Part shown: one piece after another, positions 56,901 to 64,000 of the stretch
Layout of the letters: each line of letters starts with the position of its first letter
How positions within the stretch are numbered: the first letter of the stretch is position 1
Assembly: GCA_023382975.1 (NCBI GenBank)
Contig: JAHDXO010000023.1
Span: 1 to 64,000 of the forward strand
Origin: Pirellulaceae bacterium
Lineage (GTDB): Bacteria; Planctomycetota; Planctomycetia; Pirellulales; Pirellulaceae
Direction of reading: 5' to 3'
DNA length: 64,000 nucleotides
Notes under the pieces: model-generated
The model's input: the letters and a program-made list of their open reading frames with translations, nothing else
Told to the model about the DNA's origin: nothing
Database searches by the model: none
Position numbers and translations under genes: made by a program

Positions 56901-58860
56901 GGAACAGAAACGTCTCGACGGATTGCTGAACCGCCGAGACATCGGCCTGGATGGCCTGTGCCCGTTCGTATTCGCTGGCGGCGCGTGCCAGCAGCGAATC
57001 GGCACGACTGGCATCGCCCGATCGCACGCCGCTCAGCAAACTGCGTTCGCCCAGCAGTCTCAGGCGATCACCCCGCTCGATCTCGGGCCATGCCCAACTG
57101 CCGGTGCCGAACGAAGCTGCGGCGGCTTGCTCGCCGACTCGCGCCACCCGCAACGCTTCTCGTATGACGGGCCAACTCAGGTCCTGTCGGCTATTCAATC
57201 TCCGAGCCAAACGGCACTCGCTATACACGTCCAGTCCAGGCGGCAATTCGCCAATCCACTTCGCCAACTCGTCGGCCGTTTCTCCCGCGATGACGGCATC
57301 CAGACGCGAGACGGCCTCGCTGACCTCGGCGCTCAGCGGGCGGCCGCGCTGCGCGGCGAGCGATTCCTCCATCGCCAACGAATGAGCCGGGAAAGCGGGC
57401 TCCGTCCCTCCGGCCCAGCGTCCCAGGTCGGAGACCAGATCCAAGCGGCCGACCCGCGGCGGCGTGCGGCCTGCGGCCAAGTCTTCCAACTGCAGCACGA
57501 TCCGTCGCAGTTCCTCTACCGAGGCGGGATCGGAGACCGTATCGTCCGGGCCGCAGGCGGCCTCCAAGTTGCTCAGCCGTTCAGCCAGGGCGCGCCACAG
57601 ATGCGGCGCACGTCGGCGAGGCTGCAGGTTTGATGCTTCGAGCGACTGGTACAACGACCAGGCGCGGTCGACCAGTTCCGCCGCTGGGGCGGCGTTAGAG
57701 GAAACGGACATTCCTGTAGGCTGCTGCGATCCCGCCGCGTCGGTCTCGTCGGTTGCGGATTCCGGGGGCGCTTGCGCATCGGTAGACGCTGCGGCTTGGT
57801 CTTTGGGCTTCACCGCGGGCAGCTTGGCCTGGGCTGTCTGAGTTGCCTTGACCGCTTGCCCCGCGCGGCCTGGCAAGGGTGTACCGGGCGGCAGATCCAA
57901 CTTCGGCAACTCGGCCGGTGCGACTGGAGCCACCAGCGGATAGACCGTCGCGGGTGTCACGGCGCCCCCGCCCCAGACCACCAGCGGCGTCTGCTGCCGC
58001 CAGTCCACCCGTGGTTCGCCCGGTCGATTGTCGTGGCGGGAAACTTGGGACTGGAGCCTCGCCTCGCGGTCCGTGATCAACCGCGTGCGGACGTACTCCG
58101 CCAATTCGGCCAGATCGACAAGCTGGTCCGAGTTTCGGTCCGCGTCGCCTCGCAGCCCCTGGGCGACATGCGCGGCAAGGGCCGATCGCGGCGGATCCGC
58201 CAAATCCTGGGCGCCCTGCAATTCGGAATGCGACAGGAACAGCCACAACGTGGTGTCGCCGGTGCCCTGGACCATCGCTCGGACCTGTTGCGGAGAGCAT
58301 TCGGCGAAGATCCCCAACCGCGGATGATGGGCGCTGCGTCCCGCGTCCAGGAAAACGAACTTGGATCGGGCGGGACTGCGGCGAACCCGGTCCAGGACGC
58401 GTTCGAGCGGGTAGCGTCCCGAGCGTTCGTCGGCCGGGTCGAAGTCGCCGCACAACAACTGGATTTGTCCGTCCACCGTGACCAATTGCGCGCGCAGCCA
58501 GACCAGCAGGATGTCCGTCGTCTTGATCTCGAGCCGCTCCAGGCTGTCAAACTGTTCGTCCAACGCTGCGACCGAAGCCAAGACGCCTAGTCCCGCCGCC
58601 TTGTCATCGCCCAACAGCTCGAGATTGGGCAACCGCAGCAGGGATAAATCCTCCTCGGGCGCCGCGGCCCGCAATTCCGCTTCGCTGTACGGCGCGGCGG
58701 CAAACAGCAAATGGATGCGCGGATGCAGGAACGGCAGCAGCAGCAGATAGCCGAACAGCCAAGCGACGCCAACGACGACCAGGACCGGCAGCAATCGATG
58801 CACCAGCCACCACCGCGTGCGGCTGCGAGTGTCGGCCGGTATCCAAGAGTATCTTTTCAT
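53902..58860 (-). CDS. Large membrane-anchored pseudo-caspase protein with Ig-like and carboxypeptidase-regulatory modules
   Basis: The 1,652-residue protein has an N-terminal transmembrane segment (about 18-45). Residues about 60-290 form a caspase-like (C14/CHAT) domain: DILLVWLRAQ (116-125) at the His position and FVFLDAGRS (168-176) at the Cys position, but His and Cys are absent (Gly174), so it is catalytically dead. Within it, DADRNSDQLVDLAEL holds an EF-hand-like loop (241-252). Pro/Ala-rich linkers, a long helical/coiled section (about 400-950) and beta-rich Ig-like modules (for example about 1430-1555) follow, ending in a carboxypeptidase-regulatory domain (about 1565-1645; RTDQDGQFLFEKVAPGDYVLEA). 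It is the third gene of the tssL-tssM fragment run, 49 bases downstream. A periplasmic T6SS role is inferred. Confidence 0.8.
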   Translation of the reverse strand: MKRYSWIPADTRSRTRWWLVHRLLPVLVVVGVAWLFGYLLLLPFLHPRIHLLFAAAPYSEAELRAAAPEEDLSLLRLPNLELLGDDKAAGLGVLASVAALDEQFDSLERLEIKTTDILLVWLRAQLVTVDGQIQLLCGDFDPADERSGRYPLERVLDRVRRSPARSKFVFLDAGRSAHHPRLGIFAECSPQQVRAMVQGTGDTTLWLFLSHSELQGAQDLADPPRSALAAHVAQGLRGDADRNSDQLVDLAELAEYVRTRLITDREARLQSQVSRHDNRPGEPRVDWRQQTPLVVWGGGAVTPATVYPLVAPVAPAELPKLDLPPGTPLPGRAGQAVKATQTAQAKLPAVKPKDQAAASTDAQAPPESATDETDAAGSQQPTGMSVSSNAAPAAELVDRAWSLYQSLEASNLQPRRRAPHLWRALAERLSNLEAACGPDDTVSDPASVEELRRIVLQLEDLAAGRTPPRVGRLDLVSDLGRWAGGTEPAFPAHSLAMEESLAAQRGRPLSAEVSEAVSRLDAVIAGETADELAKWIGELPPGLDVYSECRLARRLNSRQDLSWPVIREALRVARVGEQAAAASFGTGSWAWPEIERGDRLRLLGERSLLSGVRSGDASRADSLLARAASEYERAQAIQADVSAVQQSVETFLFQFPDWFHAAILSLAAPPDAAVDLAAADSLLDELTLAVDLLDQPSAARLPELRRVRSELERLLLASAPRNRRAAATGVTTRNESSAPASFDDQLRRLGRIAELYGRWLRMVAGHRFQDEPFPEILTASRRLAEADRGTDDFWAACRGLGENLRKFQRALPSQVNRLTRQNTDLSDPATRSEQIVRLREAQRMLYLIHPWDVGQLTSPGPAELLRRAERYDFLVWQQRRLEAAIQDATADQRRELADAADAYHRAAAAIALQPPLPEPVRPRLLLAGPDRIELIDSPEQEVQLAVTNRHSRPQDAWLFCDYDPQMLEVQTGQDGLLYDQSADIALALQAVGEDSAGRPSAAGRQPSLRLRTSETGNLRLKVRRRNASGQAARIVFRAVCDAGVSRHDLVVGLPASPDLDLRVEGLRDAWRWTESDLTLYPFPNQSTSYQLYLVNPGNKARLIDFRLLPAPRARLAAPPPGEVAADVGSDYLARVEAAEAVLAQPRVVVDAGAARVPLVLLPPVPEDGAKPPAGAEAPEPTALPSVLLAVATDTVTGRMTIRRIEIMVQRPSRYVEPRVQYDPQVGRVEIVVRPAATLPPGGVSIVALPPPSADGEVRGRATALLNPGMAETRLQLDVPPDADAVFPFTIDVDDFARAFRYEIPARAAARTAVSASREVRVRIVEPVANKSFGPKPEPIDMSLEVDIPYALLHDGSTTLEVGVDVDRDRTFLGEESLRVTSDRLVDLFLDPAVADGRLGIETRVSDLVVTLPPPKIRASRANLLARAVLPEQDVWSQPVEVVFDDEPPQISQVQLVPGRSVAQGEVLGISLLASDGDLSGVALVEAAFDLDRRGEFTPQTVPVPGALQADGRWQIALPTAPVSPGVYNVLIQAADRVGNRSGYQRTRVEVVSKDAAKPPTTNQVAGRVVFGRLAKTAASGIAVRLVANEKLVMERRTDQDGQFLFEKVAPGDYVLEAEGLIAGNRRTGGTDLKVPPPPEPVPPVELVLQTER

Positions 58861-58909
58861 GGGCGCTGCAAGATAGCGTGAATGGTCCGCCAGCCAACTC
58901 GCCGCGGGA

Positions 58910-59518
58910 CTACGAGCGGGCTGTCAGCGAATCCTGAGACGACTCCTCCTTGACGGTCTGCTGGTGGACCACTCGATTCAGCCGACTGATCCAACCGATC
59001 TCGCTGCAAACCAAGTAGATCCCCTCGTCGTTGGCGTACCAGTGCAGCGGCGCCGGCCCCTCGGGCACGCCCCGGACCAGGAACTCCCGGTGCGAGGCAT
59101 CCATCAATGACTGTTCCAACTCGGGCGACGGCGACCCGAGGACGACGAACACGGGGGTGGTCCGGAAGGAAATCCCGTTGTTGCGCAGCGCCTGCATGCC
59201 GGCGTCCCACGCTCGATCGATGTCCGGAAACCGGGACTGGTAGCGGATCAGCCAGCAGCGCAACGCCCAGTACAGGGTCAGCGGAGTCACGACCACCAAG
59301 GCCAACACAATCCCCATCCGCGACCACGACATGGCGTGGCGCCAGGGCACGTGGATCGGATTCAGAAAGTAGAAGGTCCAAGCGACCAGAACCAGCACCA
59401 GGAGGAACAGGAACAGCGCGCATCCTGCCCGGCCGGGCAGGGAAAGGCGTCGGAACGGCGCGGTGAAAAAACCACCGCGGGAACGTTTCGGGGGCGGGGC
59501 GGCATCAGCCTCACTCAT
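58910..59518 (-). CDS. TssM/IcmF N-terminal fragment (two TM segments, no Walker A)
   Basis: The 202-residue protein has two transmembrane helices (about 33-54 and 68-90), a DIDRAWDAGMQAL helix (99-111) and then TPVFVVLGSPSPELEQSL (121-138), the place where TssM proteins have their GxxxxGKT loop. No Lys/Thr of a P-loop is present. LHWYANDEGIYLVCSEIGWISRL corresponds to the WWFTDEAVLIDTAGRY strand, again without its aspartate-rich switch. The gene follows tssL after 10 bases. It looks like an inactive N-terminal half of TssM. The likely other half is at 61979-63679. Confidence 0.72.
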   Translation of the reverse strand: MSEADAAPPPKRSRGGFFTAPFRRLSLPGRAGCALFLFLLVLVLVAWTFYFLNPIHVPWRHAMSWSRMGIVLALVVVTPLTLYWALRCWLIRYQSRFPDIDRAWDAGMQALRNNGISFRTTPVFVVLGSPSPELEQSLMDASHREFLVRGVPEGPAPLHWYANDEGIYLVCSEIGWISRLNRVVHQQTVKEESSQDSLTARS

Positions 59519-59528
59519 CGTCCGGACC

Positions 59529-60179
59529 TCATGTTCCCACGTTTTGACGAATCGCCAACAGCCAGACCACGACCGCGATGGCGGTCATCACCGCCAGCAT
59601 CCAGCACCACACGGGAAAGGCCCGCGTCGTCAACGGCTCGGCTCCCCCAAGTTCCCGCGTCGGCTTGGCCAGCTCAGGACGCCCTTGTCCGAGACGAATC
59701 GACAACGCCGTCTGACGGGCCCAGGACTCGAGGTCCGGCGGCAAACCATGCGCCTCGATGAACGCTTCGCTGACCTCCGGATCGCGGTACAGACCGCGGA
59801 ATCCCAGCATCATGCAAAGATAGAACACTTCCAGAGCATCCCGCTGCGGCAGCGACGACGCTTCGCGAGCCATCACGAAGAAATTCTCGTAGCAGAGCCG
59901 CGAATTGAAGAGCTCCACCTCCAGTACGTTGTTGCTCCACCACTCGGCACCCTGCCACTCCGAATCCACCAACACCTCGTCCACCCAGGAAATCATGGCA
60001 TAGCACGCCAATTCCCATTCACGGCCGGCGCCCAGCAGGGCCTGAGCGTGCTCGAGCAATCCCCGGATCAACAACTGCTCGTCGCGCGGGTCCGGCTGCT
60101 CTCCGTGATGAATCCGATCCAGCAAGTCCAGAACATGCTTGAAAATCGGGTCGACGGCTCGAGCAAAACGAGGTGTCAT
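59529..60179 (-). CDS. tssL: T6SS membrane protein TssL (DotU family)
   Basis: The 216-residue protein matches DotU/TssL: an N-terminal cytoplasmic helical domain with CYAMISWVDEVLVDSEWQGAEWW (DE-W signature), YLCMMLGFRGLYRD, and a single C-terminal transmembrane helix (about 187-208). It is a component of the TssJLM membrane complex. The C-terminal peptidoglycan-binding extension found in some TssL is missing. ATG 60179 lacks a clear ribosome site; a 15-base interrupted palindrome lies just upstream at 60190-60204. Confidence 0.93.
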   Translation of the reverse strand: MTPRFARAVDPIFKHVLDLLDRIHHGEQPDPRDEQLLIRGLLEHAQALLGAGREWELACYAMISWVDEVLVDSEWQGAEWWSNNVLEVELFNSRLCYENFFVMAREASSLPQRDALEVFYLCMMLGFRGLYRDPEVSEAFIEAHGLPPDLESWARQTALSIRLGQGRPELAKPTRELGGAEPLTTRAFPVWCWMLAVMTAIAVVVWLLAIRQNVGT

Positions 60180-60493
60180 ACGTCAACGAGCCATCGGCGA
60201 TGGCCGCCTTCCAGAATCTCTCGGAACGTCTAGCAACTGAAAACGGCGTCATTATGCTCCTGTCGCCGCCCGATGTCAAACATGCCAAGCCACGATGCCA
60301 TCTTCCCCCCAATCGAATGCATTTTATCGATATTGCCGGAAGAATCGGTGTAATTGGATTCAGTGAACTCTCTTGCCCAGACGATACAACTTGCAAGGTT
60401 CTGACGCCAAGCACGGCGGTGCTCGTGCGTTGGTTCCGCGAGACGCCGTGCAAGCGTTGCTTGAAAGGGCACTGGCAAACGAGAGTCGGCTGC
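60180..60493. other. Divergent intergenic region between tssL and the beta-barrel gene
   Basis: This 314-base gap holds the promoters of the two divergent T6SS blocks. A 15-base interrupted palindrome (GCCATCG G CGATGGC, 60190-60204) is 11 bases upstream of the tssL start and could be an operator or leader hairpin. No consensus promoter was convincing. Confidence 0.45.
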
Positions 60494-61771
60494 ATGAAAG
60501 TCATGTTCCGGTCAATTTGGTTCTGCCGCCATGCAGCGTTGCCGCTGACCGTTCTCATCTGCTGCGCGGCGATCGCCTCGGCCCAGGGAAGCCAACTTGA
60601 ACCGCATCCCTTGGCTCTCGACCCCGAGCTTCCGGCAGGGGCCTCGTCGATCTTCGCGCCCGAAGTCTATCCGATCGATCCCGGCTCGGAAAATGCGCTG
60701 TACTTTGCCAGTCAGCCGCTGGCCGACGAGCCGTGGCCCGAGTCGTTGCCGCCTCCCTACCAGCCATTGCCGTTGCTGGATTCCGAATTCCAGCCGGAAA
60801 TCATGATGGTTCCGGACCCATTGGACTTGGCACAAGACCCATGGTGGGGCGAACAGATGCCAAGTCGGGATTGGAGCTGGCAGTTCCCGACCATTCGTCT
60901 GCTGCGTTGGCTGTGGGCGACCCGACAGGCGGGGCCCGACGAGGGAATCGGCTGGGAGCGGGTTGCGATGGCACCGTTCGCCTTGGACACCGCCCGTCCG
61001 ATGCGACAGACGGCGTTTCGTATCGAGGCGGCCAATGGCTGGGGACTGCCGGACCGGTCCGAGGCGTTTTGGGCTCGCACGGTCAACGGACGAGGTCCGA
61101 AGTTGCCGGAACGTTCCGTCAGCTACCAGGACATCGCTTACTTGACCGAGGTCGGCGGATCCGGTTTCTCGGTTCGGACCGTCGTGCCCCTCCGCATCCT
61201 CGACCCGGAGGTCAACGCGAACACGGCCGGCATGGGGGACATGCAGCTATTGACCAAAACCGTCCTGTTGAACGGCAAGCGGTGGACGTTGACGCAGGTG
61301 AACGACGTTTGGTTCAACACGGGCGCCGTCAAGAAGGGGCTGGGCAAAGGCCATATTTCCATGGCCCCGGGTTTGGTAACCGCGTTTCAGTGGTCGGACG
61401 CGACCTATCTGCACGCCCAATGCAAATTCCAGTTTCCCATCGCCGGCGACCCGATCTACTCCGGGCCGCTGCTGCACTGGGGTTTTGGTATGAGCCACCT
61501 CTGGTACGACAGCGATGCCTTTGCCATCATACCGACCATCGAGACGTCGTTCGTATCATTTCTGGACGGCCGAGTAACGCCTTTCCCTCCCGAGCCGCCG
61601 CGGAGCGTTGACGGCGAGACGGTCTCGACGCTGCACATGGGCGTGCGAACCGTCCACGACACGGGTGGGGACTGGGGACTGCTCGAGTTCGGGTTCTCGG
61701 GGGGCTTCCAGTTCGGCGGCAACGGCTGGTACGACAGCATGTTGCGGTTCGAATTCCGCTTGCTTTATTGA
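60494..61771 (+). CDS. Secreted outer-membrane beta-barrel-like protein in the T6SS locus
   Basis: The 425-residue product has a signal peptide (WFCRHAALPLTVLICCAAIASAQG), a Pro-rich linker, and about 220 C-terminal residues with alternating hydrophobic/polar strands (SVRTVVPLRILD, GKRWTLTQVNDVWFNTG, HISMAPGLVTAFQWSD, YLHAQCKFQFPI, SMLRFEFRLLY), ending in an aromatic residue as outer-membrane barrels do. I do not recognise a specific family; similar unassigned proteins are frequent in planctomycetes. ATG 60494 follows GAGAG. It is transcribed in the same direction as the TssM-like and TssK genes, so an outer-membrane anchor replacing TssJ is conceivable. Confidence 0.65.
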   Translation: MKVMFRSIWFCRHAALPLTVLICCAAIASAQGSQLEPHPLALDPELPAGASSIFAPEVYPIDPGSENALYFASQPLADEPWPESLPPPYQPLPLLDSEFQPEIMMVPDPLDLAQDPWWGEQMPSRDWSWQFPTIRLLRWLWATRQAGPDEGIGWERVAMAPFALDTARPMRQTAFRIEAANGWGLPDRSEAFWARTVNGRGPKLPERSVSYQDIAYLTEVGGSGFSVRTVVPLRILDPEVNANTAGMGDMQLLTKTVLLNGKRWTLTQVNDVWFNTGAVKKGLGKGHISMAPGLVTAFQWSDATYLHAQCKFQFPIAGDPIYSGPLLHWGFGMSHLWYDSDAFAIIPTIETSFVSFLDGRVTPFPPEPPRSVDGETVSTLHMGVRTVHDTGGDWGLLEFGFSGGFQFGGNGWYDSMLRFEFRLLY

Positions 61772-61830
61772 CCTCCGTAGTACAGGCTGCCAGCCTGTGA
61801 CCCCCGTAGTGCAGGCTGGCAGCCTGCGAC
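61772..61830 (+). repeat. Two tandem REP-like palindromic repeats
   Basis: Two 29-30-base units (61772-61801 and 61802-61830) share CTCCGTAGTACAGGCTGCC-like sequence with an inverted core CAGGCTGxCAGCCTG. A partial third unit (CTCCGT) follows. The hairpin-forming core makes a REP-type intergenic element likely. It lies immediately after the beta-barrel stop codon and may also act as a terminator. Confidence 0.6.
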
Positions 61831-61978
61831 CTCCGTGAACCACAACCCGTTGGGGGATTGATTGCCGCACCTCTGTCTGAATAATGGGCATTTGTCTGGT
61901 GGTTGGTGGCGCGTCCGGACACTGACAGAGCGGCTTGCACCAATCTGCCCCTTCCGTTCTCGAAACAAAGAGAGCGTC

Positions 61979-63679
61979 ATGTTCAAATTAATCTTGGATT
62001 GGCTAGCAGACGTCGCGGACACGCTGGGCGAGTTCTTCGAGAATCTAAGCAAGTATCCTGGCCTCGGGTTTCTCGGACCGCTGGGAGATTGGGTGGGTAG
62101 TTGGGCCGATGCCTACTCGCTGTACCAGCAGAAGATCGAGTGGAAGAAGCAAGGGTTGACGACAAGCAAGGACAAGGCCGCCGAGTTGTTCGGAATGGTC
62201 AAGCCGGACGGGAGCGATTCGGACGAAGCATCCCCGGAGCCAGACGCTGCCGACCAGTTGCCCGCTTCGGACGACTCGCCGCAGACCGATCGCGATGGCA
62301 CCGCGGCAAGCTCCGAGGCTGGTCCGGGAGGTTCGCGACCGGCGGGGCCACGACAAGCCGCTCCGCAACGGGCGAATCTCAGCGGCACCATCGTTTTCGA
62401 TTCGACGACGGTGGTCGACCAGAAACCACCCGACGAAGCAATGATTGGACGAGCCGCGGGCGGTCCACCGCGACCGGCGACGGACAAGCCGGCTTACTAC
62501 GGGACGCTCGATGGCCCAGGGCAGTCCATTTCGGGAACCGTCAATCTGGCGCCCAATCTGGCGCCGCCCGACTACTCGACGTCCGCGTCTCGGGGAACTA
62601 GCCCAGTGCGCCCGCAGCCGCCAATGCGTTCGGTGCCGGCGGCTGTCGAGCCACCGAGCTACGACGAACCGTCTGGATACGCACCGCCGACCGACTTCCG
62701 AGAGCCGCGCGGGCAAGAGGCCCCGTACGAACCTCGGGGCGGCGATTCGATGCGCCCGTCCGTCGCGCCTTCCGCAGCTCCGGTCGCGCGGTGGGAAGCC
62801 GCGGCGCCGGCCCCGATGACGGAGGAGGAAGCCGCGGTCGCCTGGTCGATCCGACAGGCGAGTTCGTCACTGGTGGAAGAGGATCAGCCGCCTTTGCTTC
62901 CCGTGGCGGAGCGCGAGGAGCAACTGGCCCGCCTGGACTATTTCAGTTATCGCTTGCGAGAAGCTCGCGAACCACTGTGCGGACTCAATGGCGTACTGAT
63001 CCTGATCCCGCTGGCCATGCTGCGCGAAGGCACACGCGAGCATTTCGAATTGCCCCGGGCGATCCAGGGGGATCTGCTCACGCTGCAAGACAGTCTCGGG
63101 TTGCGTTTTCCCGTCTGTACGATGCTGGTTGGGCTGGAGGAGCATCGCGGGTTCGAGGAGCTTGTGCGGCGGATCGGTCCCCAACGGGCTCGGACTCAGC
63201 GTCTGGGGCACCGCTTCGATGTCCGACTGAACGCGATTCCCACTCAGTTGGCGGCCTTGTGCGTAAGATTGACCGGCGTCTTCGAGGACTGGGTGTATGC
63301 GATCTTCCGCGAGCACGGCTCGATCGCCCGCCCCGGCAATTCCCATCTGTTCGGCCTGTTATGCCAGGTCCGCACGGATCTGCAGTCGCGTCTGTTGCGC
63401 ATTTTGTCGGGTGGTTTCGGACGCGACCGTCAGGAAGTGCCCGGCGAGTTGCCACTCGGGTTCAGCGGCTGCTACTTCGCCGCGACGGGGCGCAGCGAGG
63501 ACCGACGGGCCTTCGTGCGCGGCGTGTTCGACAAGTTGACGGAAGAGCAGAGTCAGGTCGAATGGCTTCCCGAATCGCGTGCGGCGGCGCGGCGTTACCG
63601 GCGACTGGGCTGGGCGGGCCTGTGCGTAGCTGCCGGCTTTCTTGGCTGGCTGGCCTTCGCCGTGGCGACGGGGACTTAG
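61979..63679 (+). CDS. TssM/IcmF-like second half with C-terminal membrane anchor
   Basis: The 566-residue product starts MFKLILDWLADV and has a short amphipathic part, then a long Pro/Ser-rich disordered region (about 70-300). Residues about 310-520 match the IcmF/TssM N-terminal-domain core: REPLCGLNGVLILIPLAML (the PINGV...-type strand), LQDSLGLRFPVCTMLVGLE (corresponding to LGLRFPVYVLVTKCD) and IGPQRARTQRLGHRF. A single transmembrane helix ends the protein (about 542-564), in the position of TssM helix 3. It lacks the large periplasmic domain of TssM. ATG 61979 follows AGAGAG. It is followed by tssK. Confidence 0.72.
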   Translation: MFKLILDWLADVADTLGEFFENLSKYPGLGFLGPLGDWVGSWADAYSLYQQKIEWKKQGLTTSKDKAAELFGMVKPDGSDSDEASPEPDAADQLPASDDSPQTDRDGTAASSEAGPGGSRPAGPRQAAPQRANLSGTIVFDSTTVVDQKPPDEAMIGRAAGGPPRPATDKPAYYGTLDGPGQSISGTVNLAPNLAPPDYSTSASRGTSPVRPQPPMRSVPAAVEPPSYDEPSGYAPPTDFREPRGQEAPYEPRGGDSMRPSVAPSAAPVARWEAAAPAPMTEEEAAVAWSIRQASSSLVEEDQPPLLPVAEREEQLARLDYFSYRLREAREPLCGLNGVLILIPLAMLREGTREHFELPRAIQGDLLTLQDSLGLRFPVCTMLVGLEEHRGFEELVRRIGPQRARTQRLGHRFDVRLNAIPTQLAALCVRLTGVFEDWVYAIFREHGSIARPGNSHLFGLLCQVRTDLQSRLLRILSGGFGRDRQEVPGELPLGFSGCYFAATGRSEDRRAFVRGVFDKLTEEQSQVEWLPESRAAARRYRRLGWAGLCVAAGFLGWLAFAVATGT

Positions 63680-63828
63680 CGAGACGGAACCACATCGAGG
63701 TCCTGCCCGATTGTGTCTTCTGGCGGGAAATACGAGAATTGGGTCCGCGCGGGACGTCGGAGCCAGGCGGTTGATCCCTGCGGATCGGCGAGCATCACGA
63801 AACGAGGACCATCAAGAGACGAGCTGCC

Positions 63829-64000
63829 ATGCAACATCTACCGGTCGACTGGTACGAAGGACTGTTCCTGCGTCCGCACCATTTCCAGGCACTGGAGCGG
63901 CACTGGACGGAATTGCGACGCACTTCGCACCAATGGGATTTCCCGTTCTACTACGGGTTGAAAGCCCTGGAGTTCAGTCCCGAGGCGTTGGCGGATTATC
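63829..64000 (+). CDS. tssK: T6SS baseplate protein TssK (5' part, runs off the right edge)
   Basis: The 57 visible residues open with HLPVDWYEGLFLRPHHF, the N-terminal signature of TssK (W.eGlfL.pqHFQ), which links the baseplate to the membrane complex. ATG 63829 is the first start after the TssM-like gene, 149 bases downstream. The rest of the gene, and presumably other baseplate and sheath genes, lies outside the window. Confidence 0.88.
   Translation, partial: MQHLPVDWYEGLFLRPHHFQALERHWTELRRTSHQWDFPFYYGLKALEFSPEALADY

Noticed and set aside
1..64000. tRNA, rRNA, CRISPR arrays and insertion sequences
   Set aside because: No cloverleaf with a CCA end, ribosomal signature, regularly spaced repeats or transposase was recognised in the sequence read.

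Overview
The window looks like a chromosomal segment of a GC-rich planctomycete (Planctomycetota, probably Pirellulales-like). The evidence is an LEPR-XLL type N-terminal motif (LETLEARHLLA) on a giant surface protein, two secreted PQQ-type beta-propeller proteins opening with DWPQW/DWLAYRG-like sequences, a Tat-type sugar isomerase-like protein, DUF4058, and a divergent type VI secretion (T6SS) locus. No rRNA, tRNA, CRISPR array or insertion sequence was recognised.

Region 1 (1-18874, minus strand) is one uninterrupted reading frame of at least 6,291 codons that runs off the left edge. It encodes a giant autotransporter-like protein made of about 20 beta-strand passenger repeats. Interspersed are seven or so PA14-like modules, two LamG/concanavalin-like modules and four recurring blocks that resemble the start of a beta-helix.

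Region 2 (19131-42705) is mostly housekeeping. A secreted PQQ-repeat protein is followed by a minus-strand run of thioredoxin reductase, a sugar isomerase-like protein, YceH, a QueD-like pterin synthase and a D12-class adenine methylase. Next come a lipoprotein with a redox-dead thioredoxin fold and a remarkable secreted Gln-Lys-Gly-Cys repeat protein. After these are a cobalamin adenosyltransferase, MiaB, a hybrid histidine kinase beside a receiver-ATPase protein, a 2-Cys peroxiredoxin, SelA, TrpD, two tandem purine nucleoside phosphorylase paralogues, a DUF4058 protein, and a 1,006-residue exported propeller with an inserted methyltransferase-like domain.

Region 3 (43048-64000) is a T6SS locus in three blocks. 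The plus-strand block 43136-53798, behind a good promoter, carries VgrG, DUF6484, DUF2169, a ketosynthase-like protein without its nucleophilic cysteine, a PAAR-like (DUF4150) protein with a cysteine-rich nuclease-like tail, a DUF3396 immunity-family protein, an unknown, and three HEAT-type (TIGR02270-like) proteins, one fused to an FHA domain. The minus-strand block 60179-53902 carries TssL, a short TssM/IcmF N-terminal piece, and a 1,652-residue membrane-anchored protein with a degenerate caspase-like domain and Ig-like modules. The plus-strand block from 60494 carries a beta-barrel-like protein, a second TssM-like piece with a C-terminal anchor, and the start of TssK.

The most interesting feature is that T6SS membrane complex. 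TssM appears split into two non-adjacent genes on opposite strands, with no Walker A motif and no classical periplasmic domain, and a giant pseudo-caspase is encoded between effector genes and core genes. The remaining tube, sheath and baseplate genes presumably lie beyond the right edge.
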